Source: Lathyrus oleraceus (lineage: Eukaryota; Streptophyta; Magnoliopsida; Fabales; Fabaceae). From it: a stretch of 64,000 nt of DNA. The notes below the pieces were generated by a model. That model saw nothing but the letters and a program-made list of their open reading frames with translations. It was not told where the DNA came from and made no database searches. This document shows positions 1 through 11,951 of the stretch, in pieces. Made by a program: the position numbers and the translations under genes. The stretch spans positions 55,061,271-55,125,270 of the forward strand of contig NC_066579.1 of assembly GCF_024323335.1 (NCBI RefSeq). The letters are read 5' to 3'. The first letter of the stretch is position 1, and each line of letters opens with the position of its first letter.

Positions 1-1957
1 CCCTGGTTAACCATAGTAATATGATCAACTAGAGCGACATCAACTTGCTGACCATTCCGAATATCTTCCAGAATTTCACTAGTCAACTTCAGCATACCCA
101 ACTTTACACTATCAGCGGAAACTTCACAACCCAAACTCATATCACGGAACTGTTCAATTAACTCAAGCTCCCGAACCATCATCATAGACATATGTAGAGA
201 CTTTCTACTCAGCGCATCTGCAACTACATTAGCCTTACCGGGATGATAACTCAATTCAAAGTCAAAATCCTTCAGTAATTCTAACCACCTTCTCTGCCTC
301 ATATTTAACTCTTTCTGATCAAACAGATACTTCAGACTCTTGTGATCACTGAACACTTCGAATCTGGAACCATACAGATAATGCCTCCACATTTTCAACA
401 CAAATACAACAGCTGCAAGCTCTAGATCATGCGTAGGATAATTCCTCTCATGAACTCTCAACTGTCTAGAAGCATAAGCTACAACTTTACCATTCTGCAT
501 CAAAACACCACCAAGACCCATCAAAGAAGCATCACAATAAACAACGAAGGACTCACCAGGATTAGGCAAGATCAACACTGGAGCACTGGTCAACCGCTTC
601 TTCAACTCAACAAAACTCGCTTCACAAGCTGCATCCCACACATACACTTGACCCTTCTTAGTCAACTGCGTCAACGGCAATGCCAACTTAGAGAAGCCCT
701 CAATAAATCTGCGATAATAACCAGCTAACCCCAGAAAACTGCGTATCTCAGTAGCAGACTTCGGAGTCTCCCACTGTAATACAGCATCAACTTTAGCAGG
801 ATCAACAGAGATCCCACCACTCGAAATCACATGGCCAAGGAAACTCACTTCCTTCAACCAGAACTCACATTTAGATAACTTTGCATATAATTTCTTTTCT
901 CTTAACACCTGCAAAACAATTCTCAGATGTCCTGCATGCTCTTCTTCCGTCTTAGAATATATCAATATATCATCTATGAACACCACAACAAAATCATCAA
1001 GGTACGGATGGAATATACGATTCATATATTCCATAAACACACCTGGAGCATTAGATACACCGAACGGCATCACAGTGTATTCATAATGACCATACCTCGT
1101 ACGGAAAGCAGTCTTCGCAATATCATCTGACTTCACTCGGATCTGATGATAACCCGATCGCAAATCAATCTTACTGAAAACATGAGCTCCAACCAACTGG
1201 TCCATCAAATCATCAATCCTCGGCAATGGATACCGATTCTTGATAGTCACCTTATTCAACTGCCGATAATCGACACACAACCTCATCGTACCTTCTTTCT
1301 TCTTCACTAACAATACTGGTGCACCCCAAGGAGAAACACTTGGACGCACAAACTTCTTCTCAAGCAATTCTTCAAGTTGCTTCTTCAGTTCAACTAATTC
1401 AGTTGCCGACATTCTATAAGGAGACATCGACACTGGACTCGTACCTGGTACTAAGTCAATGGCAAATTCGACTTCACGTTCTGGAGGTAAATCACTTACA
1501 TCCTCCGGAAACACATCCTGAAATTCACAGACAACAGGCAAATCTACACTCACTACTTTCTTATCCGCTTGTAGAGACGCAAATAAAGCGAATACCTGAG
1601 CTTCATCTTTCACAAAATCCCCTATCTGCCTAGCAGATAGAAATCTTGCCTCATCATTCTCACCAACTTCAGAGAACCGCACCGTCTTCCTATAGCAGTC
1701 GATGAACACGCCATAGAATCCTAGCCAATTCATTCCCAGAATAATATCAATTTGGTGCAAGGGTAAGCACACCAAATCAATCACGAACTCTCTCTTAAAG
1801 ATCGTCAAATGACAACCTCGACAGACAACAGAAGTCTTCACAGAACCATTAGCAGGAGTATCTATCACCATACTTCCGCCTAGGGACGACATAATCACAC
1901 CAATCCTGGTCGCACACTCATACGAAATAAACGAATGAGTAGCACCAGTGTCATTTA
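1..1957 (-). CDS. Element A: partial pol (protease, RT, RNase H) of a gag-less chromovirus
   Basis: Open - strand frame that runs off the left edge, so its end is not visible. It begins directly with the protease motif DTGATHSF (about 1934-1957) without its own ATG, continues through RT (FIDDILIYS around 960-985, preceded by CVDYRQLNK and [11 protein letters not shown]) and RNase H ([20 protein letters not shown]), and is cut where integrase would start. It is closely related to the element B pol, which is complete through integrase. No stop is seen in the visible part. Gag and the zinc knuckles are absent: the leader after the primer site runs straight into protease. It could be expressed only from a non-ATG start or as a read-through product, so it is probably a deletion derivative depending on relatives for gag. 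Confidence 0.85.
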
Positions 1958-2010
1958 CACTAATCGACCAACAGGGAAAACATCACATTATGACTCGACT
2001 GGACTGACTA

Positions 2011-2023
2011 TGCTCTGATACCA
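2011..2023 (-). other. Element A primer binding site (initiator tRNA-Met type)
   Basis: On the - strand this reads TGGTATCAGAGCA, the usual plant primer site complementary to the 3' end of initiator tRNA-Met. It lies 4 bases inside the LTR end at 2028. This fixes the element as - strand and the LTR at 2028-3864 as its 5' LTR. Confidence 0.9.
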
Positions 2024-2027
2024 CTAA

Positions 2028-3864
2028 TGTAACACCCTTCTACCCAAACGACATATTTAAAGAATTTATCAGAGTACAACATGTAGAAGAGTTTACATTT
2101 CATTCAACTTAACACTCATCACTTTACAACATAAAAATATTTCATTTATTTTAATAAAACTTCGCAGCGGACAACAACACAATTAACGATTTATAAAAAT
2201 GTTTCAACAAAACATATCAATAATTTAGTCTTCATACACAACTTAAATAATAATATAATCTCTATTGAATCCCATAACCCCGGTGTCACATGACCAGAGC
2301 ATTGACTCGACTCTGTAGAATAACTCTACACTTATTCTTCACCTCAACAAAAGCTACTCCTCATTATCTGCACATTGCTCATCATAGATGAACATAAACA
2401 CATGCAGAAGGGGTGAGAATTACATTATTAAACAATAATATAACGACAGAATATAATATGAATAATTTGCACATATGTCAACACGGATCATCACAATCAT
2501 CATTATAATCAACAAACTCATGAATATCAACAAAACAACACATCAATTGCAATGCACACACCCATGCATGACTCAACACGACTCGGTATACCCATTTTGT
2601 GACCACTACAGGATCACTACTCCCAGATTCACCACCATAGAATCCGAGTTCCCCATAAGGAACCAAGCCTCTCAACAAGCCCGGAGTCAACAACATCATT
2701 GGAACTCAGTCCGTTCATCACTAGGCATCGGCCTTTCATGAATGCATGCACATCAAACATGCATCATAATCAACATAGCAACAACAACATCATATAGTCA
2801 TGTTATCATCATCATTAATAGCATGACATACAACTCAACAAAACAACAACAACATTACAACGATATCACATCTGGGAGTTTAAAACGCGAAAGCTGTCCG
2901 TCAAACTGATATGGCGAACGCCGTTAGGCTAATGGTGAACGCCATTAGCGTTAAACGCTCCTATTCTGGAAAAACTGTCTGTCAAACTGATATGGCGAAC
3001 GCCGTTAGGCTAATGGTGAACGCCATTAGCGTTAAACGCTCTTATTCTGAAAACTGTCTGTCAAACTGATATGGCGAACGCCGTTAGGCTAATGGTGAAC
3101 GCCATTTAGCGTTAAACGCTCTTATTCTGAAAACTGTCTGTCAAACTGATATGGCGAACGCCGTTAGGCTAATGGTGAACGCCATTTAGCGTTAAACGCT
3201 CTTATTCTGGAAAAAGGCCCAAATGGCGAGCGCCAAAGGCATAATGGCGAACGTCATTTGGCTGTTATGTGCATAAACAAGATTTTAAGCGCAGAAACAG
3301 TGGACGCGCGGCTTCTAAGCCTACAACCCAATATCAACATTTAACAATCATACATACACAACATACTTCGATTACAATGTATATAACGCCACCATACTCA
3401 CAGATCGGACAATTTCCCTCAAAAACCACAACTTTCCCAATCTCCCTAAATTCCCCAAATTTATCAACAACCCAATCCTATATCATGTAATTGCTCGCAT
3501 ATTATCGTTTAACAAGGTTCAGACCCCTTACCTCTTTAGATTGAAGGAAGCTCTGAGCAATCTTTGGTCTTTTCCTCTTCCTTCTCTTTCTCTTCAGCGC
3601 TTCTCCCTTTTCTGACTCTGAGGCAAAATACGTGAAAATGAAAACCTTCAGTTATCTCCTTTGGCCTCTTTTACCCAATTCCACTTTTACCCTTCCACTC
3701 TTCATATTCCAATTATATTATTTATTTAATTATTATTAAAATAAATAATATCTATAATAATAATAATAATAATAATAATCCAATAATTCAACTTTATTTA
3801 ATTAAATTAATAAAATACTATTAACTCAATTAAATAATTCTCTTATTTTAATCGGGGTGTTACA
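2028..3864 (-). repeat. Element A 5' LTR (1,837 bp)
   Basis: On the - strand it starts TGTAACACCCC (3864 downwards) and ends GGGTGTTACA (2028), next to the primer site. The outer U3 part (3600-3864) is strongly AT-rich with a TAA microsatellite near 3752-3780. The centre holds an 80 bp tandem repeat. The ends resemble those of the element B LTR but the interiors differ, so A and B are different subfamilies. The left partner LTR lies outside the window. No gene is seen in it. Confidence 0.85.
2888..3265. repeat. Tandem repeat of about 80 bp, four copies, in the A LTR
   Basis: The shared word TCAAACTGATATGGCGAACG starts at 2901, 2982, 3061 and 3141 (spacings 81, 79, 80). Each unit carries GGCGAACGCC, GGTGAACGCC and AGCGTTAAACGCT, which are short GC-rich near-palindromes. 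A decayed partial unit (ATGGCGAGCGCC, ATGGCGAACGTC) follows to about 3265. Confidence 0.9.
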
Positions 3865-6800
3865 GGTGATGTTTCCACAGTCAGGTTATCTCTCACCTGT
3901 ACATCATCTATTTGGACAACATGCGACGGATCATGGATGTACCTCCTTAACTGAGACACATGAAAAACCTCATGCAAATTCGCAAGCGACGGCGGTAAAG
4001 CGACACGATAGGCTACCTCCCCTATCCTCTCCAAAATCTGATAAGGACCAATAAATCGAGGTGTCAACTTCTTCGACTTCAAAGCTCGACCAACACCAGT
4101 TATCGGAGTAACGCGAAGAAACACATGATCTCCCTCTTGGAACTCAAGTGACTTCCTCCTCTTATCGTGATAGCTCTTCTGACGACTCTGAGCAATTCTC
4201 ATCTTTTCCTGAATCATCTTAATCTTTTCCGTAGTTTGTTGAACAATCTCCGGTCCAACCACAGCACCCTCACCGGACTCATACCAACATAAAGGTGTTC
4301 GACATCTCCTACCATACAAAGCTTCAAACGGTGCCATACCAATGCTCGAATGAAAACTATTGTTGTAGGTAAACTCAATCAAAGGCAAATAACAATCCCA
4401 AACACCTCCTTTTTCCAAAACACAAGCTCTCAAAAGATCCTCTAGTGACTGAATCGTCCTCTCAGTCTGACCATCTGTCTGCGGATGATACGCGGAACTC
4501 AATCTCAGCTTAGTTCCCAACGCCCTCTGCAAACTTTCCCAGAACTTCGATGTAAATCTAGGATCTCGGTCCGAAACAATACTCGACGGAATACCATGCA
4601 AACTTACAATCTTCTCAATATATAACTCAGCTAATCTCTCCAACGGATAATCCATTCTAATCGGAATGAAATGAGCCGACTTCGTCAGTCTGTCAATAAT
4701 CACCCAAATGGCTTCAAAACTCTTACTCGTCCTCGGTAGCCCAGAAACAAAATCCATGCTGATACTATCCCACTTCCACTCTGGAATAGCCAACGGTTGC
4801 AGTAGCCCAGACGGCTTCTGATGCTCAATCTTCGACTTCTGACAAGTCAAGCAAGAATAAACAAAACTCGCAATTTCTCTTTTCATCCCCGGCCACCAAA
4901 ACAACTTCTTCAGATCATGATACATCTTCGTAGCTCCAGGATGGATACTCAAACCACTACGATGTCCTTCCTCCAGAATATTCTTCTTAAGCTCAGTAAC
5001 ATCCGGAATACACACTCGACTACCAAATTTCAAAATACCGTTCTCATCAACTCTGAATTCACCACCTTGACCTTGATTCACTAAAGTCAACTTATCGACC
5101 AAAAGCATATCGGATTTCTGACCCTCTCTAATCTCATCCAGAATACTACTCGTTAACTTCAACATTCCCAATTTAACACTATTGTGAGTACTCTCACACA
5201 CCAAACTCAAGTCTCTAAACTGCTCAATTAAATCCAATTCTCTAACCATTAACATAGACATATGTAATGATTTCCGACTCAATGCATCAGCCACTACGTT
5301 TGCTTTACCCGGATGGTAATTCAAACCGAAATCATAATCCTTCAGAAATTCTAACCATCTCCTCTGCCTCATATTCAGCTCTTTCTGATCAAACAAATAC
5401 TTTAAACTTTTATGATCACTGAAAACCTCAAATCTTGACCCGTACAAATAATGCCTCCATAACTTCAGAACAAATACCACAGCTGCCAACTCTAAATCAT
5501 GTGTCGGATAGTTCCTCTCATGAACCCTCAGTTGTCTCGAAGCATAAGCTATAACCTGCTTATTCTGCATCAACACACCACCCAAGCCCAACAATGAAGC
5601 ATCACAGTAAACTTCAAATGGTTCCGACGAGCTCGGTAATATCAGAATAGGAGCACTAGTCAACCTTCTCTTCAACTCTTGGAAACCTTCTTCACATTTT
5701 GAGTCCCAAACAAACGCTTGCCCCTTTCTAGTCAACATTGTCAACGGTAACGCCAACTTAGAAAATCCCTCGATGAACTTCCTATAATAACCAGCCAATC
5801 CAAGAAAACTTCGAATCTCAGCTACAGACTTAGGAGCTTCCCACTTAGATACCGCTTCTATCTTAGAAGGATCAACAGCAACACCACCTCTTGAAATCAC
5901 ATGACCAAGAAAACTAACCTCTTCTAACCAAAATTCACATTTAGAGAGTTTAGCAAATAACTTCTTTTCTCGGAGAACTTCTAAAACCACTCTCAAATGC
6001 TCAGCATGTTCTTCTTCAGATTTCGAATACACCAAAATGTCATCAATAAACACCACAACGAACTGGTCTAGATACGGATGGAAAATCCTATTCATATACT
6101 CCATGAATACTCCAGGCGCATTAGTCACACCAAAAGGCATTACAGAATACTCATAATGTCCATACCTTGTTCTGAAAGCAGTCTTCTGAATATCCTCAGT
6201 TTTCACACGTATCTGATGATACCCAGATCTCAAATCTATCTTGCTGAACACACTCGCACCAACCAACTGATCCATCAAATCATCAATCCTCGGCAAAGGA
6301 TACCGATTCTTTATCGTCACTTTATTCAGTTGTCTGTAGTCCACACACAACCTCATAGTACCTTCCTTCTTCTTAACCAACAACACTGGTGCACCCCACG
6401 GTGACACACTCGGACGAATAAACTTCTTATCCAACAGATCTTCCAACTGACTCTTCAATTCAGTTAACTCAACAGCAGACATACGGTACGGAGCCATCGA
6501 TATCGGTCTAGTACCAGGTACCAAATCAATCGAGAACTCAACTTCACGCTCTGGCGGTAATTCATTCATTTCTTCCGGAAACACATCAGGAAAATCACAC
6601 ACCACAGCGAGATCGCCAATCACCAGTTTATCTTTAGCTTCCAAAGTCGCTAACAGCATAAACAACTCTGCCCCATCTGCTACTTCCTCATTCACCTGCC
6701 TTGCAGATAGAAACAAACTCTTTCCTTCCTCAATCTCAGGAAAAATCACAGTCTTATCAAAACAGTTGATATAAACTCGGTTAAACACCAACCAGTTCAT

Positions 6801-8087
6801 ACCCAAGATAACGTCAATCTGCACTAATGGAAGACACACAAGGTCTATCCCAAAATCTCTACCAAAAATATTCAAAGGACAACTCAAACAAACCGAAGTA
6901 GTAGTCACTGAACCCTTTGCAGGAGTATCAATCACCATACTTCCACGCATCTCAGATATCTCTAACTTAAGCTTCACAGCACAATCCAAAGATATAAAAG
7001 AATGAGTTGCACCGGTGTCAATAATAGCTACAAGAGGAAAGCCATTAATATAACACGTACCTCGGATCAAACGATCATCTGCAAAAGTCTCAGAACCCGA
7101 TAGAGCAAACACCTTGCCTCCTGACTGATTCTCTTTCTTCGGCTTAGGACACTGTAGACTGATATGACCCACCTCTCCACAGTTGAAGCAAGTCACAGTC
7201 TTCAACCGGCAATCTGCAGCCAAATGACCACCTTTTCCACATTTGAAACACTTCTTCTCATTACTGGTACACTCATGGATACGATGTCCAGCCTGACCAC
7301 ATCTGTAACACTTAGCAGGAGCACTAGAATCTCCTCCACTAGGCCTCTTCATCCCACTCTGTCTCTGAAAACCCTTGCCAGCTGCATACGGTTTTCCACG
7401 GTCAATCTGATTCTTGCCTTTCCTATCAACTCTCTGCTGATAGCTCTCAGCTCTGGCCTTGGAATCCTGTTCGAAAATCCTGCAACAGTCAACCAGATCA
7501 GAAAACACCCTGATCCGCTGATATCCAATCGCCTGCTTGATCTCAGGACGCAACCCGTTCTCAAACTTCACACACTTTGAAAATTCCCCAGTAGCCTCAC
7601 TATAGGGAGTATAATACTTTGACAGCTCTGTGAACTTAGCAGCATACTCCGTAACAGACCGGTTACCCTGCTTCAATTCCAAAAACTCTATCTCCTTCTT
7701 TCCTCTGACATCCTCGGGAAAATACTTCCTCAGGAATCTCTCTCTGAACACCGCCCAAGAAATCTCAGCATTTCCAGCAGTTTCCAACTCAGTGCGGGTA
7801 GCAACCCACCAATCATCAGCTTCTTCTGACAGCATATGTGTACCAAACCTGACCTTCTGATTCTCAGCACACTCAGTTACTCTAAAGATCCTCTCTATCT
7901 CCTTCAACCACTTCTGAGCACCATCTGGGTCGTATGCTCCTTTGAACATTGGAGGATTGTTCTTCTGGAACTCACTCAACTGACGAGCAGCTCCCATTCC
8001 CATAACATTCTGATTCCCTCCAAGTACTCCAGCTAGCATACCCAGAGCCTCAGCAATTGCAGCATCATCTCTACCTCTTCCAGCCAT
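3843..8087 (-). CDS. Element B: chromovirus gag-pol polyprotein, 3' end cut by element A
   Basis: Single long frame of a Ty3/gypsy chromovirus, probably Tekay/Del type. I choose the ATG at 8087 (MAGRGRDD) rather than the upstream one at 8186, which lies in the leader near the primer site. Order in residues counted from 8186: gag about 60-260; three CCHC zinc knuckles about 292-350 ([27 protein letters not shown]); protease DTGATHSF about 388; RT with FIDDILVYS about 713; RNase H; integrase zinc finger about 1080 and DDE core about 1140-1245; integrase C-terminal part ending in [12 protein letters not shown]. The expected chromodomain is missing: the last six codons and the stop come from the element A LTR inserted there. 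No internal stop is present, so B was probably young when A landed in it. Confidence 0.93.
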   Translation of the reverse strand: MAGRGRDDAAIAEALGMLAGVLGGNQNVMGMGAARQLSEFQKNNPPMFKGAYDPDGAQKWLKEIERIFRVTECAENQKVRFGTHMLSEEADDWWVATRTELETAGNAEISWAVFRERFLRKYFPEDVRGKKEIEFLELKQGNRSVTEYAAKFTELSKYYTPYSEATGEFSKCVKFENGLRPEIKQAIGYQRIRVFSDLVDCCRIFEQDSKARAESYQQRVDRKGKNQIDRGKPYAAGKGFQRQSGMKRPSGGDSSAPAKCYRCGQAGHRIHECTSNEKKCFKCGKGGHLAADCRLKTVTCFNCGEVGHISLQCPKPKKENQSGGKVFALSGSETFADDRLIRGTCYINGFPLVAIIDTGATHSFISLDCAVKLKLEISEMRGSMVIDTPAKGSVTTTSVCLSCPLNIFGRDFGIDLVCLPLVQIDVILGMNWLVFNRVYINCFDKTVIFPEIEEGKSLFLSARQVNEEVADGAELFMLLATLEAKDKLVIGDLAVVCDFPDVFPEEMNELPPEREVEFSIDLVPGTRPISMAPYRMSAVELTELKSQLEDLLDKKFIRPSVSPWGAPVLLVKKKEGTMRLCVDYRQLNKVTIKNRYPLPRIDDLMDQLVGASVFSKIDLRSGYHQIRVKTEDIQKTAFRTRYGHYEYSVMPFGVTNAPGVFMEYMNRIFHPYLDQFVVVFIDDILVYSKSEEEHAEHLRVVLEVLREKKLFAKLSKCEFWLEEVSFLGHVISRGGVAVDPSKIEAVSKWEAPKSVAEIRSFLGLAGYYRKFIEGFSKLALPLTMLTRKGQAFVWDSKCEEGFQELKRRLTSAPILILPSSSEPFEVYCDASLLGLGGVLMQNKQVIAYASRQLRVHERNYPTHDLELAAVVFVLKLWRHYLYGSRFEVFSDHKSLKYLFDQKELNMRQRRWLEFLKDYDFGLNYHPGKANVVADALSRKSLHMSMLMVRELDLIEQFRDLSLVCESTHNSVKLGMLKLTSSILDEIREGQKSDMLLVDKLTLVNQGQGGEFRVDENGILKFGSRVCIPDVTELKKNILEEGHRSGLSIHPGATKMYHDLKKLFWWPGMKREIASFVYSCLTCQKSKIEHQKPSGLLQPLAIPEWKWDSISMDFVSGLPRTSKSFEAIWVIIDRLTKSAHFIPIRMDYPLERLAELYIEKIVSLHGIPSSIVSDRDPRFTSKFWESLQRALGTKLRLSSAYHPQTDGQTERTIQSLEDLLRACVLEKGGVWDCYLPLIEFTYNNSFHSSIGMAPFEALYGRRCRTPLCWYESGEGAVVGPEIVQQTTEKIKMIQEKMRIAQSRQKSYHDKRRKSLEFQEGDHVFLRVTPITGVGRALKSKKLTPRFIGPYQILERIGEVAYRVALPPSLANLHEVFHVSQLRRYIHDPSHVVQIDDVQVRDNLTVETSPVTPRLK

Positions 8088-8195
8088 CTCTATTCTGAAA
8101 CCCAAACAAGCTACACAAATAAGTACTGATAGGGTTACACAACACCTATCCCGTACAGGGGAAACAGAATAATTACGACTCGACACGACCGACTA

Positions 8196-8208
8196 TGTTC
8201 TGATACCA
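8196..8208 (-). other. Element B primer binding site
   Basis: Reads TGGTATCAGAACA on the - strand, one mismatch from the initiator tRNA-Met primer site seen in element A. It is 4 bases from the LTR edge at 8213. Confidence 0.85.
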
Positions 8209-8925
8209 CTAATGTAACACCCTTCCAAATACCCCAAAATATTTAATAGGAATAGCAACATATCAATCAGAGTAATTATGCCCCGAAGGGTGTCACACAA
8301 AATATTTCACACCATTCAACAATATAGAGGTCATGCTCTTTTATTAATTTAAAACTTAAGCAGTTGCATAAAACACAGCGGATATAATTTCATCAATCAT
8401 GTAAAACATTACATGGAAAATGGTTCTCAACCAACAATAAAACATTCGAAACAAGTTAAGACAACCCATCCCGATGTTACATCTATCAGAGCACGACCCA
8501 CTACGGAGACTACACTAGACCCCATAGCACTAGCTTCTACTCAACTCACTGCTCGTTACCTGAAAAATAGTTGTAAGGGTGAGTTCCTCAATCAATATAA
8601 TAAGCATTATAGAACAACATGTAATGCTAAGTAAATCACACATCAATTCACCCTAACCAGACTACGCATTCAGCAACGACAATATCCATCCAACCATCAT
8701 ATTCAACAGTAAAAATCTCAATCATATTCAACATTAACAACACAACACACAACACACATATGATACTGGAATACATCCATTCATATCATATGCCATACAT
8801 TCATTATGCAATGAGACTCTTATGCATGCGGTACCGATTATGTTGTGAACATATAGTTCAACCTCACCGTCCAAATCCAGGCACGGCTACCAAGCTCACT
8901 AGTCCCACTCATTTGAGACATAGTG

Positions 8926-9115
8926 ACTCACTCACTAATTCCTCACCATGGGAATTAGCTACCACCCCGAATGGGCCATGATATGCACGCTAATCACCTA
9001 GCATGCAAACAACAACAACAACAATCAACATGATTCACTCACTAATTCCTCACCATGGGAATTAGCTACCACCCGAAGGCCACAATACGCATGCTAATCA
9101 CCTAGCAATGCAACA
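8926..9115. repeat. Two-copy tandem duplication, period 107 bp
   Basis: CTCACTAATTCCTCACCATG occurs at 8931 and 9038, and both copies continue through GGGAATTAGCTACCACC to CTAATCACCTAGCA. AATTCC and GGAATT in each copy can pair over an 8-base loop. A short CAA run separates the copies. Confidence 0.85.
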
Positions 9116-9424
9116 TCAACGATAATCAAGAATAGACACATGCTCACACTCGAAGCCATAGAATAGTCTATTCACAAATGCATACATTCACAACATCATG
9201 TATACCATTCCACATTATCAACACAATTTATCACAAAAGCATATTATATCATGTCAAACAACAACCACAACATTAGCACACTCTACTAATGTCTATACTG
9301 CTCAAACAGCGGGAATTAATCCCTATTACATCATAGGCCGACATAGGCCAACCCTCAAATAGGCACACAACATTAAAAGATTCATTTCCCCCACTCTGCA
9401 ACATACTATATCAATTTTTCCACA

Positions 9425-9620
9425 GCTCGAAGCTCACAGGTCGGCGCAAAGACTCTGCTCAACTGGAGGGAGTCGGCGCAAAAGCCCTATGCGTCGACGC
9501 ATACAGTCGACGTTTAGCTCACTGGTCGGCGCAAAACTACCATGCGTCGACGCATGCAGTCAGCGCATGCCTCACGGGTTAGCGCACGCCGACCCTATGG
9601 TCGACCGCTCGCGCGCAGAC
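9425..9620. repeat. GC-rich palindrome cluster in the B LTR
   Basis: Contains a perfect 14-base palindrome ATGCGTCGACGCAT (9489-9502) and a perfect 16-base one CATGCGTCGACGCATG (9541-9556), with GTCGGCGCAAA words between them and GCGCATGC, GCGCACGCC after. It is strikingly CpG-rich compared with the surrounding AT-rich LTR. Confidence 0.85.
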
Positions 9621-10280
9621 TCAGATTTTTCTGAGTTTTCCAGGGTTCCGTTAGCTTACGTTTCACAGGTTTTCCGGCCGTTTCCTCAACTACAACCATC
9701 TCTAAACAGAACAATTCGCCCGGTAAATTGGTAGCGCCGATTCAAGTTTTTAACTGGAATTCGTGTCCTAGTCTAACATTTACGACTTACACCACTACCG
9801 ATTCAATTTACAGATTTTAACACCGTTTATCCAACATCAAAATCAGCATATACCGTCCCAATTAGGGTTAATTTAACGGCTTATCACTACCCACTACGTA
9901 TTATCCCATAATACCCATTAATCGACGATAAACCCCCCTTACCTGATTAATCCGGCAAAATCTCTAAGCTTCAAGCTCTTCTCCAACCTTCAGCCCTTGC
10001 TCTGTCTCTTTGCCCTTTTTCTCTTCTCTGCAGCTTCTCTGAGTTTCACGTGAAAAACTTATTTTCCAAATGAACCCTATTTCCTTATTCCACTTATATA
10101 TTTTCCAATAATAATATTAAAATCCAATAATTATTATTCCAAAATAATAATAATTATTATCCAATAATAATATTCCAATTTATTTTATTCCAATAATAAA
10201 ATAACCCAATTATTCAATTAAATTAATATTATACTATTAACTCAATTTAAATAATTATTTTATTTTATTGGGGTGTTACA

Positions 10281-11700
10281 ATGGTAGCAAGCGAAAGGCT
10301 TCTCCTTCTTTGATCATCAAACCAGTTGGCCCTGTGCCATATTCTTCTGAGAAGGCGGTTCCATATCGCTATAATGTTGTGGCATTGGAAGATGGGAAGG
10401 AGGTGCCCCTGACCTCTACCTCTGTTGTTAATATTGCCGATGTCAGCGGCCTGACCCGTAGCGGTCGTGTTTTCTCGGCTCCTCCGAAACCCCAAGTTGA
10501 TGTTCGAAGGACTGATGTTGCTGATTATGCTGAACGCCCGGTTGGGATTGCTGTGAATGCTCCAAATCCGGCACTTGTTGCTGCTAAACCTGCCTCTGTT
10601 GTGAGGACTCCTGTCTCTGTTGGCCAGAATGGCAATGCAAAGGAAGACTGTGATGAGATGTTGAGGCTCATCAAAAGGAGTGAGTATAACGTTGTAGATC
10701 AGCTTCTACAAACGTCATCCAAGATCTCTGTACTATCCTTGCTGATGAATTCAGAACCACACCGAGAAGCTCTGCAGAAGGTGTTGGATATGGTGTATGT
10801 AGATCATGATGTCACAATAGAGAAATTTGACAGTATTGTTGCAAACATCACCGCTTGTAACAATTTGAGTTTTTGTGATGCTGATCTCCCCGAGGAGGGA
10901 AGAGACCACAACTTGGCATTACACATTTCTATGAGCTGCAAAGATGATGCCATGTCCAATGTGTTGGTGGACACTGGATCATTGTTGAATGTGTTGCCAA
11001 AGTCCACTCTTGCTAAATTGTCATATCAAGGGCCTCCTATGAGGCAGAGTGGAGTGGTGGTAAAAGCTTTCGATGGGTCCCACAAAACTGTGATTGGAGA
11101 GGTGGAACTCCCAGTCAAGATCGGACCGAGTGATTTCCAGATCACCTTCCAGGTCATGGATATTCACCCATCGTATAGCTGTCTATTGGGCAGACCATGG
11201 ATTCACGAGGCAGGCGCCGTGACATCCACCCTACACCAAAAATTGAAATTTTTCAAAAACAAGAAGCTGGTGGTGGTAGGGGGAGAAAAGGCTCTCTTGG
11301 TTAGCCATTTGTCTTCCTTTTCTTACATAGACACTGAGGATGAAGTTGGAACTCCGTTCCAAGCTTTATCTATTGCTGAGCCTACTAAAAAGGAACTTCT
11401 TCATTTGCGTCCTATAAAGATGCTAAGTTGTCAATTGAGCATGGTACAACTATTGGATCGGGGCAAATGATTAAGCTGAAAGACAACAAATCCTCGACTA
11501 GCATAGGGTATTCTTTTGGTGTCTTCAACAAGCAGGGATTGTTCAAGAGTGGTGGATTCATCCATACTGGTCAAGACGAGGAAGCTGTTGCTATTATGGA
11601 AGAGGATGCAGAGGAAGATTCTGGCAACTTCGTTATCCCTGGGGGAATCTGCAATAATTGGGTCATTGTTGATGTTCCAACAGTCATCCATAAGTCAAAG
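10281..11700 (+). pseudogene. Element C (Ogre): 3' part of the gag-protease ORF, frameshifted
   Basis: The 5' part is cut away by element B. What remains matches the D gag-pro ORF from the region before protease: conserved RSGRVFSAP, then the aspartic protease AMSNVLVDTGSLLNVLP (about 10950-11000) and CLLGRPWIHEA. A one-base loss in the A-run at 11387-11391, judged against D, throws the frame; the downstream frame then runs to the stop at 11701-11703, which overlaps the intron donor. The frame upstream of the shift is otherwise open. Confidence 0.85.
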
Positions 11701-11951
11701 TAATGTTCATTGTGTTTAAAAACCCTCCTCCCATGCCAAAAGGAGGAGTGATGACATTGTTGGCTCATAAATACAATGATATTTTCATGTTAAATGTTTG
11801 TTTTTCCAATTATTTTCCCTTTTCACTTTTGCATGAAATTGGTGATCACATAAAACCCTAAAAAATAGAATAAAATCAATCTTTTCATCTGCATAATGAT
11901 TTGCCTTGTTTGAATTCTAAAATCTCTTTTATATCCAAAATCATTATGCAG
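11700..11951 (+). other. Element C intron between protease and RT (252 bp)
   Basis: Donor GTAATG at 11700 overlaps the stop codon TAA of the gag-pro frame; acceptor ATGCAG ends at 11951. Removing it joins the protease frame to the RT frame in phase: the two bases before the donor plus the first base after the acceptor make one codon. The equivalent intron in D has the same donor word, the same acceptor and the same phase. Splicing between protease and RT is a known trait of Ogre elements. Confidence 0.85.

Larger units (their letters stand above)
8213..10280 (-). repeat. Element B 5' LTR (2,068 bp)
   Basis: Plus-strand edges are TGTAACACCC (8213) and GGGTGTTACA (10280); beyond 10280 the sequence is Ogre gag-pro coding sequence of element C. 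The right-flank pentamer ATGGT (10281-10285) would be the target duplication, but the other side is outside the window. A TATATAAG candidate TATA box reads on the - strand near 10098. The LTR has an AT-rich U3, a duplicated block at 8926-9115 and a GC-rich palindrome cluster at 9425-9620. No gene is seen in it. Confidence 0.88.

Noticed and set aside
2028..10280. A and B as a tandem pair sharing one LTR through unequal recombination
   Set aside because: The B frame breaks off before its chromodomain and there is no B polypurine tract before the LTR at 3864; the 2028-3864 and 8213-10280 LTRs are also too different. Insertion of A into B explains this better.
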